From an uncultured Acidobacteriota bacterium (GTDB lineage: Bacteria; Acidobacteriota; Vicinamibacteria; Fen-336): a stretch of DNA of 64,000 bases. Below are positions 55,426-64,000 of this stretch, one piece after another. Position numbers and translations under genes: made by a program. Each line of letters begins with the position of its first letter. Positions within the stretch are counted from its first letter, which is position 1. Location: NCBI GenBank assembly GCA_902826455.1, contig CADEEV010000021.1:18333-82332 (forward strand). Reading direction: 5' to 3'. The notes below the pieces were generated by a model, which worked only from the letters and a program-made list of their open reading frames with translations, searched no databases and was not told the DNA's origin.

Positions 55426-57006
55426 GTGCGCCGTCTCCGCGGGTTCGCCCTCGCCGTCCTCGTCACCGCCCTGGGCGTCGCCCACCACCGCGAGGCCCAC
55501 GAGGTGCGCCTCGACGAGTACGGCGCCTTCGTGCTTCCGGGCTTCGACGCCCACGTCTACGTGGCGATGGCGGAGGAGCCGGCGTTCTTCACGCTCCCGC
55601 CCTGGGGGCACCGCATCCTGGTGCCCTGGATCGTCCACGTGCTGCCCGGGACGCCGGTCGAGGCCTGGCGCTGGCTCGGCTTCGTGGCGCTCGCGGCGAG
55701 CGGCGGGCTCCTCTACCTCTTCCTGCGGCGCCTCGGCTGCGGCCCGAAGGCCTCGTGGCTCGCGGTCGCGGCGTTCGCCTTCTCCGGTCCCGTGGAGTCG
55801 GCCGTGGCGTACCCGTTCCTGGTCGAGCCCGTCGCGCTGTGTCTCTTGCTGGCGTTGCTGATCGGCCTCGAGGCCGGCGTCGGCGCCGGGGTCCTCGCGC
55901 TGGTCGCGGTGCTCGCCGTGCTCTCGAAGGAGGTGACGCTCTTCTTCCTGCCGGCGATCTTCTTCGCGCGCTGGGATCGCGACGGCGCGCGCAAGGCGTT
56001 CGCGACGGCCGTGGCGGCCGCGGTACCGGCGCTGCTGGTCACCCTGATCCTCCGCGGCTGGTGGGCGCCCGTGGCGCCGGCGGCCTCGACGACGAGCCTC
56101 GACGTGCTCTGGCTCGCGCTCTACCGCCTCATCGACCGCTTCCCCGACTGGTGGCGCTGGGCGTTCCTCGGCGGCCTCACACCGCTCGCCGCGGTGGGCG
56201 CACTGCTGCCCGAGTCCCGCGTCTTCCTGAAGCGCTACGGCTACCTTCTCGCCGCGACCTGGGGGCTGCCGTTCGCGGCCTCGGTCTACACGGCGGAGCC
56301 CTCGGTGCCGTTCTTCGGCGAGGACATCCCGCGGCTGCTGCTCTACGCCATGCCCCTGAACCTCGCCCTCGGCCTGGCCGTCGTCGAGCGCGTGTTCCGG
56401 CACCGGGAGGCCGCGGAGCCGGTGCGGCCCCTCGAGATGCGCCTGGCCGTTGGTGCTTCGCTCCTGGCCCTCGTGGTCGCGCTGGCGCCCCTCGCGACAC
56501 AGGACCGCTACCGGCGCGCCGACCTGCGCGGACCGCGGGACGGGCGCTTCGTGCTCACGTTCTGCCGCGAGTCGCTGGAGCAGGCGCGCCTCGTGGCGGC
56601 GGGCCGCGCCGTCGAGCTCGCGCCGGAGCGCCGCAGCTTCGTGCCGGGGAAGAGCTTCCCCGAGCTCGCCGGCCAGATGCGCTGGTTCCTGCAGCGGGGC
56701 TGGCCGCCCGCGGCACGCTACTCGGGGCCCGTCGTCGCCGCGGCCGGGGAGGCGACGCTGGTGCTGCCCAGCGTCGACCCCCAGGACCTCAACCTGAACC
56801 TGGTCGCGAGCGCGGCGTCACCGCGCCGCGTCGCGGTCCTCGTCAACGGCCAGGGCGTCGGCGAGATGGAGCTCGCCGACACGCCCTCGCGCCAGCGCTT
56901 CGTGGTGCCCGGAGGCACGCTTTTCCGCGGCGACAACGAGCTCCGCATCGTGAGCGAGGGACCGGGCGTGCGCCTCCACGAGCTCCGGCTGCGCGCCGCC
57001 CGGTGA
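55426..57006 (+). CDS. polytopic membrane protein, GT-C-like
   Basis: A 526-aa inner-membrane protein with about nine or ten transmembrane helices over residues 1-360 and a C-terminal soluble beta-rich domain of about 150 residues (VAVLVNGQGVGEMELAD, then LFRGDNELRIVSEGPG). The early acidic loop (GFDAHVYVAMAEEP) and the LPPWGHRILVPWIV block recall GT-C glycosyltransferases of the mannosyltransferase/ArnT type, but I cannot name a family. GTG 55426 lies seven nt after the VWA stop. It converges on the M16 gene with a seven-nt gap. Confidence 0.75.
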   Translation: MRRLRGFALAVLVTALGVAHHREAHEVRLDEYGAFVLPGFDAHVYVAMAEEPAFFTLPPWGHRILVPWIVHVLPGTPVEAWRWLGFVALAASGGLLYLFLRRLGCGPKASWLAVAAFAFSGPVESAVAYPFLVEPVALCLLLALLIGLEAGVGAGVLALVAVLAVLSKEVTLFFLPAIFFARWDRDGARKAFATAVAAAVPALLVTLILRGWWAPVAPAASTTSLDVLWLALYRLIDRFPDWWRWAFLGGLTPLAAVGALLPESRVFLKRYGYLLAATWGLPFAASVYTAEPSVPFFGEDIPRLLLYAMPLNLALGLAVVERVFRHREAAEPVRPLEMRLAVGASLLALVVALAPLATQDRYRRADLRGPRDGRFVLTFCRESLEQARLVAAGRAVELAPERRSFVPGKSFPELAGQMRWFLQRGWPPAARYSGPVVAAAGEATLVLPSVDPQDLNLNLVASAASPRRVAVLVNGQGVGEMELADTPSRQRFVVPGGTLFRGDNELRIVSEGPGVRLHELRLRAAR

Positions 57007-57013
57007 GGTCCGC

Positions 57014-59740
57014 CTAGGGAAGGACGTTCCCGTCCGCGTCGAGGAACTTCACGGGCCCGAGGTTGAGCGCCCGCACCCCCGCCTCGACCTTGGCGCGGTC
57101 GCCGACCACGACGTAGATCGACGGCGACACGAGCTGCGCGGCGTCGGCGAGATCCTTCGTGGTGAGGGCCGTGACTTTCGCGGCGTAGGTCTGGAAGTAG
57201 TCCTCGGGCAGGCCGTAGGTGACGATCTGGCCCAGCGAGCCCGCCACCGCGTCGGCGGTCTCCCACTGGCCCGAGAGCGCCAGCGTCGCGCTGTTCTTCA
57301 CCAGCGAGAGCTCGTCGGCCGTGGGCGGCTTCGTGCCGCGCACGTCCTTCATCTCCTTCGCGACCTCGACCAGGGCTTCCTTGGTCTTGTCGGTCTGGAC
57401 GGGGGCGTAGGCGAAGAACGGCCGCTCGCCCCGGGCGTCGAAGAAGAACGTGAACGCGCCGTAGCTCCAGTGCTTGTCCTCGCGCAGGTTCTGGTTGAGG
57501 CGCGCCGAGAACTGGCCGCCCAGCACGTTGTTCATCGACTCGATGGCGATCTCCTTCGGGTTCGCCTTGGGCGGCGCCAGCTGGCCCGCGAAGATCACCG
57601 ACTGCTGCGCGCCGGGACGGTCGAGGATGTAGACCGTCGTGCCGGTCGCCGGCTTGACGGCCGCGATGTTCTTCTTCGGCACGTCGGCCTTCGCCCAGCC
57701 GGCGAACAGGGTCTCGAGCTTCGGCTGGATCTCGGCGAGGGTGGTGTCGCCCACGACCACGAGCGTCGCGTTGTTCGGGTGGAACCAGGTGCCGTGGAAC
57801 TTGACCGCGTCCGCGCGGGTGATCGTCGCGACCGAGGCCGCGGTGCCCGAGCCCGTGAGGGGCATCGCGTAGGCGCGGCCCTCGCCGTAGAGCAGCTTCG
57901 GCAGGACCCGGATCGCCATGGAGTTCGGCTGCACCTTCTCGCGCTGGATGAGGGCCGTCTGCTGGTTCTTGAGGCGGTCGAAGTCGGCCTGCGGGAAGCT
58001 CGGGTTCTGGACCACGTCGGCGTAGATCGCGAGGGACTTGTCGAGGTTCGCCTTGAGGGCCGAGAGCGAGACCGTCGTCGTGTCGACCGTGGAGCCCGTG
58101 CCGAGGTCGGCGCCGAGGGCGGAGAGCTCGTCCGAGATCTGCAGCGACGAGCGCGTCTTGGTGCCCTGGTCGAGCATGTTGCCCGCGAGCTTGGCGGTGC
58201 CCGGGATCGCGAGCTGATCCGACGCGAAGCCGGCGTCGACGATCAGGTCGAAGCTCACGACCGGCACGGCGTTGCGCCGGGCGAAGACCAGCTTGAGGCC
58301 GTTCTTCAGGGTCGCGCGCTCGAAGGCGGGGAACGTCGCGACGGGGGGCGTGCCGGGCTCGGGGCGCTTCGAGCGGTCGGCGCCGATCTTGGCCTCGGCC
58401 ATCTCCGGGAACGGGTGGACCTCGAGGACGTACACGCCGTCCGAGAGCCACGCCTTCGCCGCGGCGCCCACCTCGGCCGGGGTCGCGGCCTTGAAGCGCG
58501 CGAAGCGCGTCTTCCACGCGTCGGGCGAGCCGCCGTACACCTGGCACTGGGCGAGCACGTCCGACTTGCCGCCGAAGCCGCCGATGCGCTCGACGCCGCG
58601 CACGAACGCGGCGATCTCCTCGGTGCGCGCGCGCTGGATCTCGTCGGCCCTGGGGCCCTCGGCCAGGAACTTCGCGAGCTCCTCGTCGATCGCGGCCTCG
58701 ACCTTCGAGAGCTCGACGCCCGGCTTGGCGGTCGCCTGGATCGTGAAGGTGGAGCCGATCTCGCCCGGGTCCTGCACGGCGGAGACCTGGGTCGCGATCT
58801 GGTCGTCGTAGACGAGGCGCTTGTAGAGCCGCGAGGTGCGGCCGTTCGCGAGCACGGCGGCCGCGAGGCTCAGGGTCGCGTCGTCCTTGGAGCCCCACTC
58901 GGGCGTGTTCCAGACCTTGTAGACGCGGGACTGCGGCACGCGGTCCTGGAGCGTCTGGCGGTGGACGCCGCTGCGCTTCGCGATCCAGGTCTGGTGCTTC
59001 GCGATGGGCGGGCCCGGCGGGATGTCTCCGAAGTACTTCTCGACGCGCGCCTTCACGTCCTCGGGCTTCACGTCGCCGGCGATCACGAGGACCGCGTTGG
59101 CGGCGCCGTAGTACGTCCGGAACCAGTCCTTCACGTCGTCGAGGGAGGCGGCGTTCAGGTCCTCCATGGAGCCGATCGTGGTCCACGAGTACGGGTGGCC
59201 CTTGGGATACGTGGCGGTGGTGATGAGGTCGTAGGAAAGGCCGTAGGGCTGGTTCTCGCCCTGGCGCTTCTCGTTCTGCACGACGCCGCGCTGCTCGTCG
59301 AGCACGGGCTGGTCGATGACACCCAGCAGGTGGCCCATGCGGTCGGACTCGAGCCACAGCACCGTGTCGAGGGCGGTGACCGGCACGTTCTGGAAGTAGT
59401 TCGTGCGGTCGTTGTTCGTGGTGCCGTTCAGGTCCGTGGCGCCCATCGCCTCGAGGGTCGCGATGTAGTCCGCCTTGTTGTTCTCGCTCTTCTGGAACAT
59501 GAGGTGCTCGAAGAGGTGGGCGAAGCCGGTCTTGCCGGTCTTCTCGTTCTTCGAGCCCACGTGGTACCAGACGTTCACGGCCACGATGGGCGCCTTGTGG
59601 TCCTCGTGGACGACGAGCGTGAGGCCGTTGCCCAGGACGTACTTCGTGTAGGGGATGTCGGGGAGGTCCTGTGCGGCGAGCGGCGTCGAGGCGAGGGTCA
59701 TGCCGAGGGCGAGGCCCCCGAGGATCGCGCGGACGTGCAT
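57014..59740 (-). CDS. M16 family metallopeptidase (pitrilysin-like)
   Basis: A 908-aa exported zinc peptidase with signal peptide (MHVRAILGGLALGMTLAST). The inverted zinc motif HLFEH (His75, Glu78, His79) lies in the first M16 domain with the downstream acidic helix YGAANAVLVIAGD; the second pair of M16 domains lacks the motif, as in two-domain fused proteases where one half is inactive. ATG 59740 follows AGGAGA; the frame extends five codons further without a better site. Likely degrades peptides in the periplasm. Confidence 0.95.
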   Translation of the reverse strand: MHVRAILGGLALGMTLASTPLAAQDLPDIPYTKYVLGNGLTLVVHEDHKAPIVAVNVWYHVGSKNEKTGKTGFAHLFEHLMFQKSENNKADYIATLEAMGATDLNGTTNNDRTNYFQNVPVTALDTVLWLESDRMGHLLGVIDQPVLDEQRGVVQNEKRQGENQPYGLSYDLITTATYPKGHPYSWTTIGSMEDLNAASLDDVKDWFRTYYGAANAVLVIAGDVKPEDVKARVEKYFGDIPPGPPIAKHQTWIAKRSGVHRQTLQDRVPQSRVYKVWNTPEWGSKDDATLSLAAAVLANGRTSRLYKRLVYDDQIATQVSAVQDPGEIGSTFTIQATAKPGVELSKVEAAIDEELAKFLAEGPRADEIQRARTEEIAAFVRGVERIGGFGGKSDVLAQCQVYGGSPDAWKTRFARFKAATPAEVGAAAKAWLSDGVYVLEVHPFPEMAEAKIGADRSKRPEPGTPPVATFPAFERATLKNGLKLVFARRNAVPVVSFDLIVDAGFASDQLAIPGTAKLAGNMLDQGTKTRSSLQISDELSALGADLGTGSTVDTTTVSLSALKANLDKSLAIYADVVQNPSFPQADFDRLKNQQTALIQREKVQPNSMAIRVLPKLLYGEGRAYAMPLTGSGTAASVATITRADAVKFHGTWFHPNNATLVVVGDTTLAEIQPKLETLFAGWAKADVPKKNIAAVKPATGTTVYILDRPGAQQSVIFAGQLAPPKANPKEIAIESMNNVLGGQFSARLNQNLREDKHWSYGAFTFFFDARGERPFFAYAPVQTDKTKEALVEVAKEMKDVRGTKPPTADELSLVKNSATLALSGQWETADAVAGSLGQIVTYGLPEDYFQTYAAKVTALTTKDLADAAQLVSPSIYVVVGDRAKVEAGVRALNLGPVKFLDADGNVLP

Positions 59741-59821
59741 GCGGTTCTCCTGCAATGGGCGCGCGCTCCCGTGCGCACGACCGGCCGGATTCTAGTCAAG
59801 CGAGCGTTCAAAAGGGTGGAG

Positions 59822-60976
59822 CTAGGCCTGGACTTCCGGCTCGGTGGAGCCGAGGTCGTGGAGCGAGAGCTGGAGGTTCGTCCGGTTGGTGGCGTAGGCC
59901 AGGGCGTTGGCCATGCTGATGCTGCCGTCGCGCACCATGTTCTCGAGCACCTTGTCGAAGGGCTGCATGCCGTCGAGCTCGCCGTCCATCATGGCGTCGA
60001 CGAGGGACTTGCCGCCCGACTCGCCCTTGATGATGTACTCCTGGGTGCGGTCGTTCGCCTTCAGGATCTCCAGGGCCGCGATGCGACCCTTGCCGTCCTT
60101 CCGGGGCAGCAGGCGCTGCGACACGATGTAGCGGAAGGTCTGGGCGAGGCGCGTGCGCACGCTCTGCTCCTCGCTCTTCGGGAACACGCCGATGATGCGG
60201 TCCACGGTCTTCGACGCGTCGATCGTGTGGAGCGTCGAGAGCACGAGGTGGCCCGTCTCGGCCGCCTCGAAGGCGGTCTCGATCGTCTCGGTGTCGCGCA
60301 TCTCGCCCACCAGGATCACCTTCGGCGCCTGGCGCAGCGCCGCGCGCAGGGCCAGGGCGAAGTTGGGCGTGTCGCTGTGCAGCTCGCGCTGGTGGATCGT
60401 CGACTTCTTGTGCTTGTGGGAGAACTCGATCGGGTCCTCGATCGTGACCACGTGGTCGGAGCGCGTGTCGTTGATGAGGTCGATCACCGCGGCGAGCGTC
60501 GAGCTCTTCCCCGACCCCGTCGGGCCCGTCACGAGCACGATGCCGTTCTTCAGCTCCGCGATCGCCCGCAGCGCCGGGGGCAGCCCGAGCTGGTCGAAGG
60601 TCGGGATCGTGGTCGGGATGACCCGCAGCACCGCGGCGAAGGTGCCGCGCTGCCTGAAGATGTTGACGCGGAAGCGGGCCTTCGTCCCGACGGCGTGGGA
60701 GAGGTCGCAGGACCCCTTCTCGGCGAGGTTCTCGGTCGCGACTGCGCTCTTCTCGGTCAGCACCCGCGCGAGGTCGGCCGTGTCGGCCTCGGTCAGCACC
60801 TCGAGGCCCTGGATGCGGGCCCCGCGGAGCTGGCTGTTGAGCTCCACCTGCGCCGGCTTGCCGGGCGAGAAGATCAGGTCGCTGACCTTGTCGGAGACGC
60901 CGACGAGGGCCAGCAGGACCTTGTTCACGCCCTCGAGTGTGGAAAGAAGGCCCTTGCCCGGCTCTTGCTCCGACAT
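59822..60976 (-). CDS. PilT/PilU-like retraction ATPase
   Basis: A 384-aa cytoplasmic GSPII_E-type ATPase of type IV pilus retraction. Motifs: Walker A GPTGSGKSST, Asp box VTIEDPIEF, Walker B ILVGEMRD, His box HLVLSTLHT. The C-terminal AIRNL motif of classical PilT is absent; the protein ends in a different acidic tail (LHDLGSTEPEVQA). That and the N-terminal 45 extra residues suggest a PilU-like or divergent PilT. ATG 60976 lies seven nt after TAGAAT (60989-60984), which itself directly follows the upstream stop, so a leaderless internal promoter is possible. No other pilus gene is in the window. Confidence 0.9.
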   Translation of the reverse strand: MSEQEPGKGLLSTLEGVNKVLLALVGVSDKVSDLIFSPGKPAQVELNSQLRGARIQGLEVLTEADTADLARVLTEKSAVATENLAEKGSCDLSHAVGTKARFRVNIFRQRGTFAAVLRVIPTTIPTFDQLGLPPALRAIAELKNGIVLVTGPTGSGKSSTLAAVIDLINDTRSDHVVTIEDPIEFSHKHKKSTIHQRELHSDTPNFALALRAALRQAPKVILVGEMRDTETIETAFEAAETGHLVLSTLHTIDASKTVDRIIGVFPKSEEQSVRTRLAQTFRYIVSQRLLPRKDGKGRIAALEILKANDRTQEYIIKGESGGKSLVDAMMDGELDGMQPFDKVLENMVRDGSISMANALAYATNRTNLQLSLHDLGSTEPEVQA

Positions 60977-60989
60977 GACCTGGATTCTA

Positions 60990-61967
60990 TTACGGTGCCG
61001 CGAGCTGTGGCAGCGATCCCAGCATCTCCCGCAGCCGCGAGCCCAGGGAGCGCTGGTCGTCGGTGCCCGTGAGCTCCTTGCGGATGACGCCCTCGCCATC
61101 GAGGAGCAGGTAGCTGGGGAGCACCTCGACGCCGAAGCGCTGCTGGAGCGCCCCCTCGGCGTCGTGGATCTGCGTCCAGGTGGCGCCATGCTTCGCCACG
61201 AAGGCGCGCACCGGCCCCACCTCGTCGTCGACGCTGATGCTGACGATCGCGAAACGCTCCGGGGGATAGCGGCGCGCCAGCTCCTTGAGCTCGGGGATGG
61301 CGTCGCGGCACGGGCCGCACCACGTCGCCCAGAAGTCGAGGAGCACGACCCGGCCCTGGAGATCCTTCAGCGAGAACGCTTCGCCCGAGAGCGTGCGGGT
61401 CTCGAACACGGGGGCGAAGCGTTCGCGCGCCCGTCGCGGGTTCTCGATCAGCCAGCGCGCCTGGTCCGACGGCCCGCCGGTCGGCTCTCCGGCGAGGTAC
61501 TGCCGCAGCTCGGCCAGGCCTTCCTCGTCGCGACCCTGGCGGAGCAGCACGTAGCCGAGGTTGAAGCGGGCCCGGACGTTCGTGGCATCGGCCGCCACCG
61601 CGCCCCGGAACGCCGTCTCGGCCTGCTCCACCGCGTCCGGCTTGCCCGCCTTCAGGAGGCCGATGCCCCGCACGCTCTCGGCCCGCGAGACCAGCGCTCC
61701 GTTGTCCAGGCCGAGGGCCAGGGCCTCGCCGGCGTTCCGCGCCGCGTCGCCGGGCTTGCCCAGCCCCATCTGGGCCTCGGCCATGCCGAGCAGGCAGAGC
61801 CCACAGCGGCCGTCGCTTTCCGACCGCGCGGACTTGTAGGCTTTCAAGGCGTCGGCGTAGCGCTGCTCGGCCAGCAGCCGATGGGCCTTCTCGAGGGCGC
61901 GCTCGCCGGCGGCCGCCGTCGACACGGCCGTCAGGGACAACGCCGCCGCCCAGGCCCAGCGGGTCAC
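60990..61967 (-). CDS. TPR-thioredoxin (TlpA-like) exported protein
   Basis: A 325-aa protein with a signal peptide (GTG start, TRWAWAAALSLTAVSTAAA). Residues about 25-165 are TPR-like helices; residues about 185-320 form a TlpA/ResA-type thioredoxin domain with the redox motif WCGPC in FWATWCGPCRDAIPEL and the cis-Pro loop VEVLPSYLLLD. It probably reduces or rearranges disulfides in the periplasm. A TAGCAT box lies 10 nt before the GTG, right after the clpB stop. Cotranscription with clpB is likely. Confidence 0.9.
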   Translation of the reverse strand: MTRWAWAAALSLTAVSTAAAGERALEKAHRLLAEQRYADALKAYKSARSESDGRCGLCLLGMAEAQMGLGKPGDAARNAGEALALGLDNGALVSRAESVRGIGLLKAGKPDAVEQAETAFRGAVAADATNVRARFNLGYVLLRQGRDEEGLAELRQYLAGEPTGGPSDQARWLIENPRRARERFAPVFETRTLSGEAFSLKDLQGRVVLLDFWATWCGPCRDAIPELKELARRYPPERFAIVSISVDDEVGPVRAFVAKHGATWTQIHDAEGALQQRFGVEVLPSYLLLDGEGVIRKELTGTDDQRSLGSRLREMLGSLPQLAAP

Positions 61968-61985
61968 GATGTGCGGAATGCTATC

Positions 61986-64000
<2,015 letters not shown>

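Noticed and set aside
57470..61072. 1200-codon plus-strand open frame opposite the M16 and PilT-like genes
   Set aside because: Leu/Val/Arg/Asp-rich shadow of two well-identified minus-strand genes.

Overview
The window is about 64 kb of high-GC bacterial chromosome, densely packed with genes on both strands. Lipobox-bearing lipoproteins, an RND/MacA-type periplasmic adaptor, two signal peptidases I and a PilT-type ATPase point to a diderm (Gram-negative) organism. The mix of M13, M16 and M64 metallopeptidases, a PATAN (DUF4388) regulator, a degenerate PilZ protein, a C39-RHS giant protein and secreted PKD-like giants is most reminiscent of Acidobacteriota, with Myxococcota-like lineages as the alternative. 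That placement is inference from gene content. No rRNA, tRNA, CRISPR array, insertion sequence or integrase was recognised.

Layout. 1-4.8 kb: 5' part of a gamma-glutamyltransferase gene (minus), divergent from an M64 peptidase, then a signal peptidase I, a cNMP-binding/GGDEF diguanylate cyclase and a small secreted protein. 4.9-6.2 kb: rho behind a 10-codon upstream ORF. 6.2-12.9 kb: a family 5 solute-binding lipoprotein (minus), an esterase, and a MacA/MacB-like export operon (adaptor, ATPase, two permeases). 12.9-16.5 kb: small genes including an esterase, a family 5 uracil-DNA glycosylase, a zinc-ribbon membrane protein and a HxlR regulator divergent from a DUF1579-like protein. 16.7-21.1 kb: acyl-CoA dehydrogenase, a PilZ-like protein, and the lepA-lepB-DUF4845-like operon (minus). 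21.2-28.2 kb: a large orphan hybrid-sensing histidine kinase, a ROK kinase and an M13 peptidase.

28.3-40.6 kb is one long chemosensory operon: CheY-like regulator, CheA, CheW, an orphan ABC-type substrate-binding protein, a chemoreceptor with a very long signalling hairpin, a HEAT-repeat protein, CheR, CheB and a PATAN-REC-GAF protein. No flagellar gene is present. The output may be type IV pili (a PilT-like ATPase lies at 59.8-61.0 kb) or a non-motility process.

40.8-51.6 kb is an accessory region with visibly lower GC, especially from 48 kb on. It holds a 1683-aa secreted protein of five repeated alpha/beta modules alternating with PKD-like domains and ending in calcium-type TSP3 repeats, a 1741-aa protein combining TPR, a C39 peptidase domain and an RHS barrel with an unrecognised Cys-rich C-terminal tip, and an overlapping small lipoprotein that is a candidate immunity partner. 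This is the most likely place for an undescribed system.

51.9-57.0 kb: a coiled-coil/GAF protein, a ChlI/MoxR-type AAA+ ATPase, a VWA protein and a polytopic membrane protein, apparently one operon. 57.0-64.0 kb (minus): M16 peptidase, PilT-like ATPase, TPR-thioredoxin and the 3'-terminal part of clpB.

Gene-expression themes repeat across the window: several genes have a -10-like box 6-7 nt before the start codon (leaderless candidates), two divergent gaps carry symmetric -10 boxes, three downstream genes start with TTG overlapping the upstream TGA as TTGA, and three of six convergent pairs overlap exactly by CTAG.
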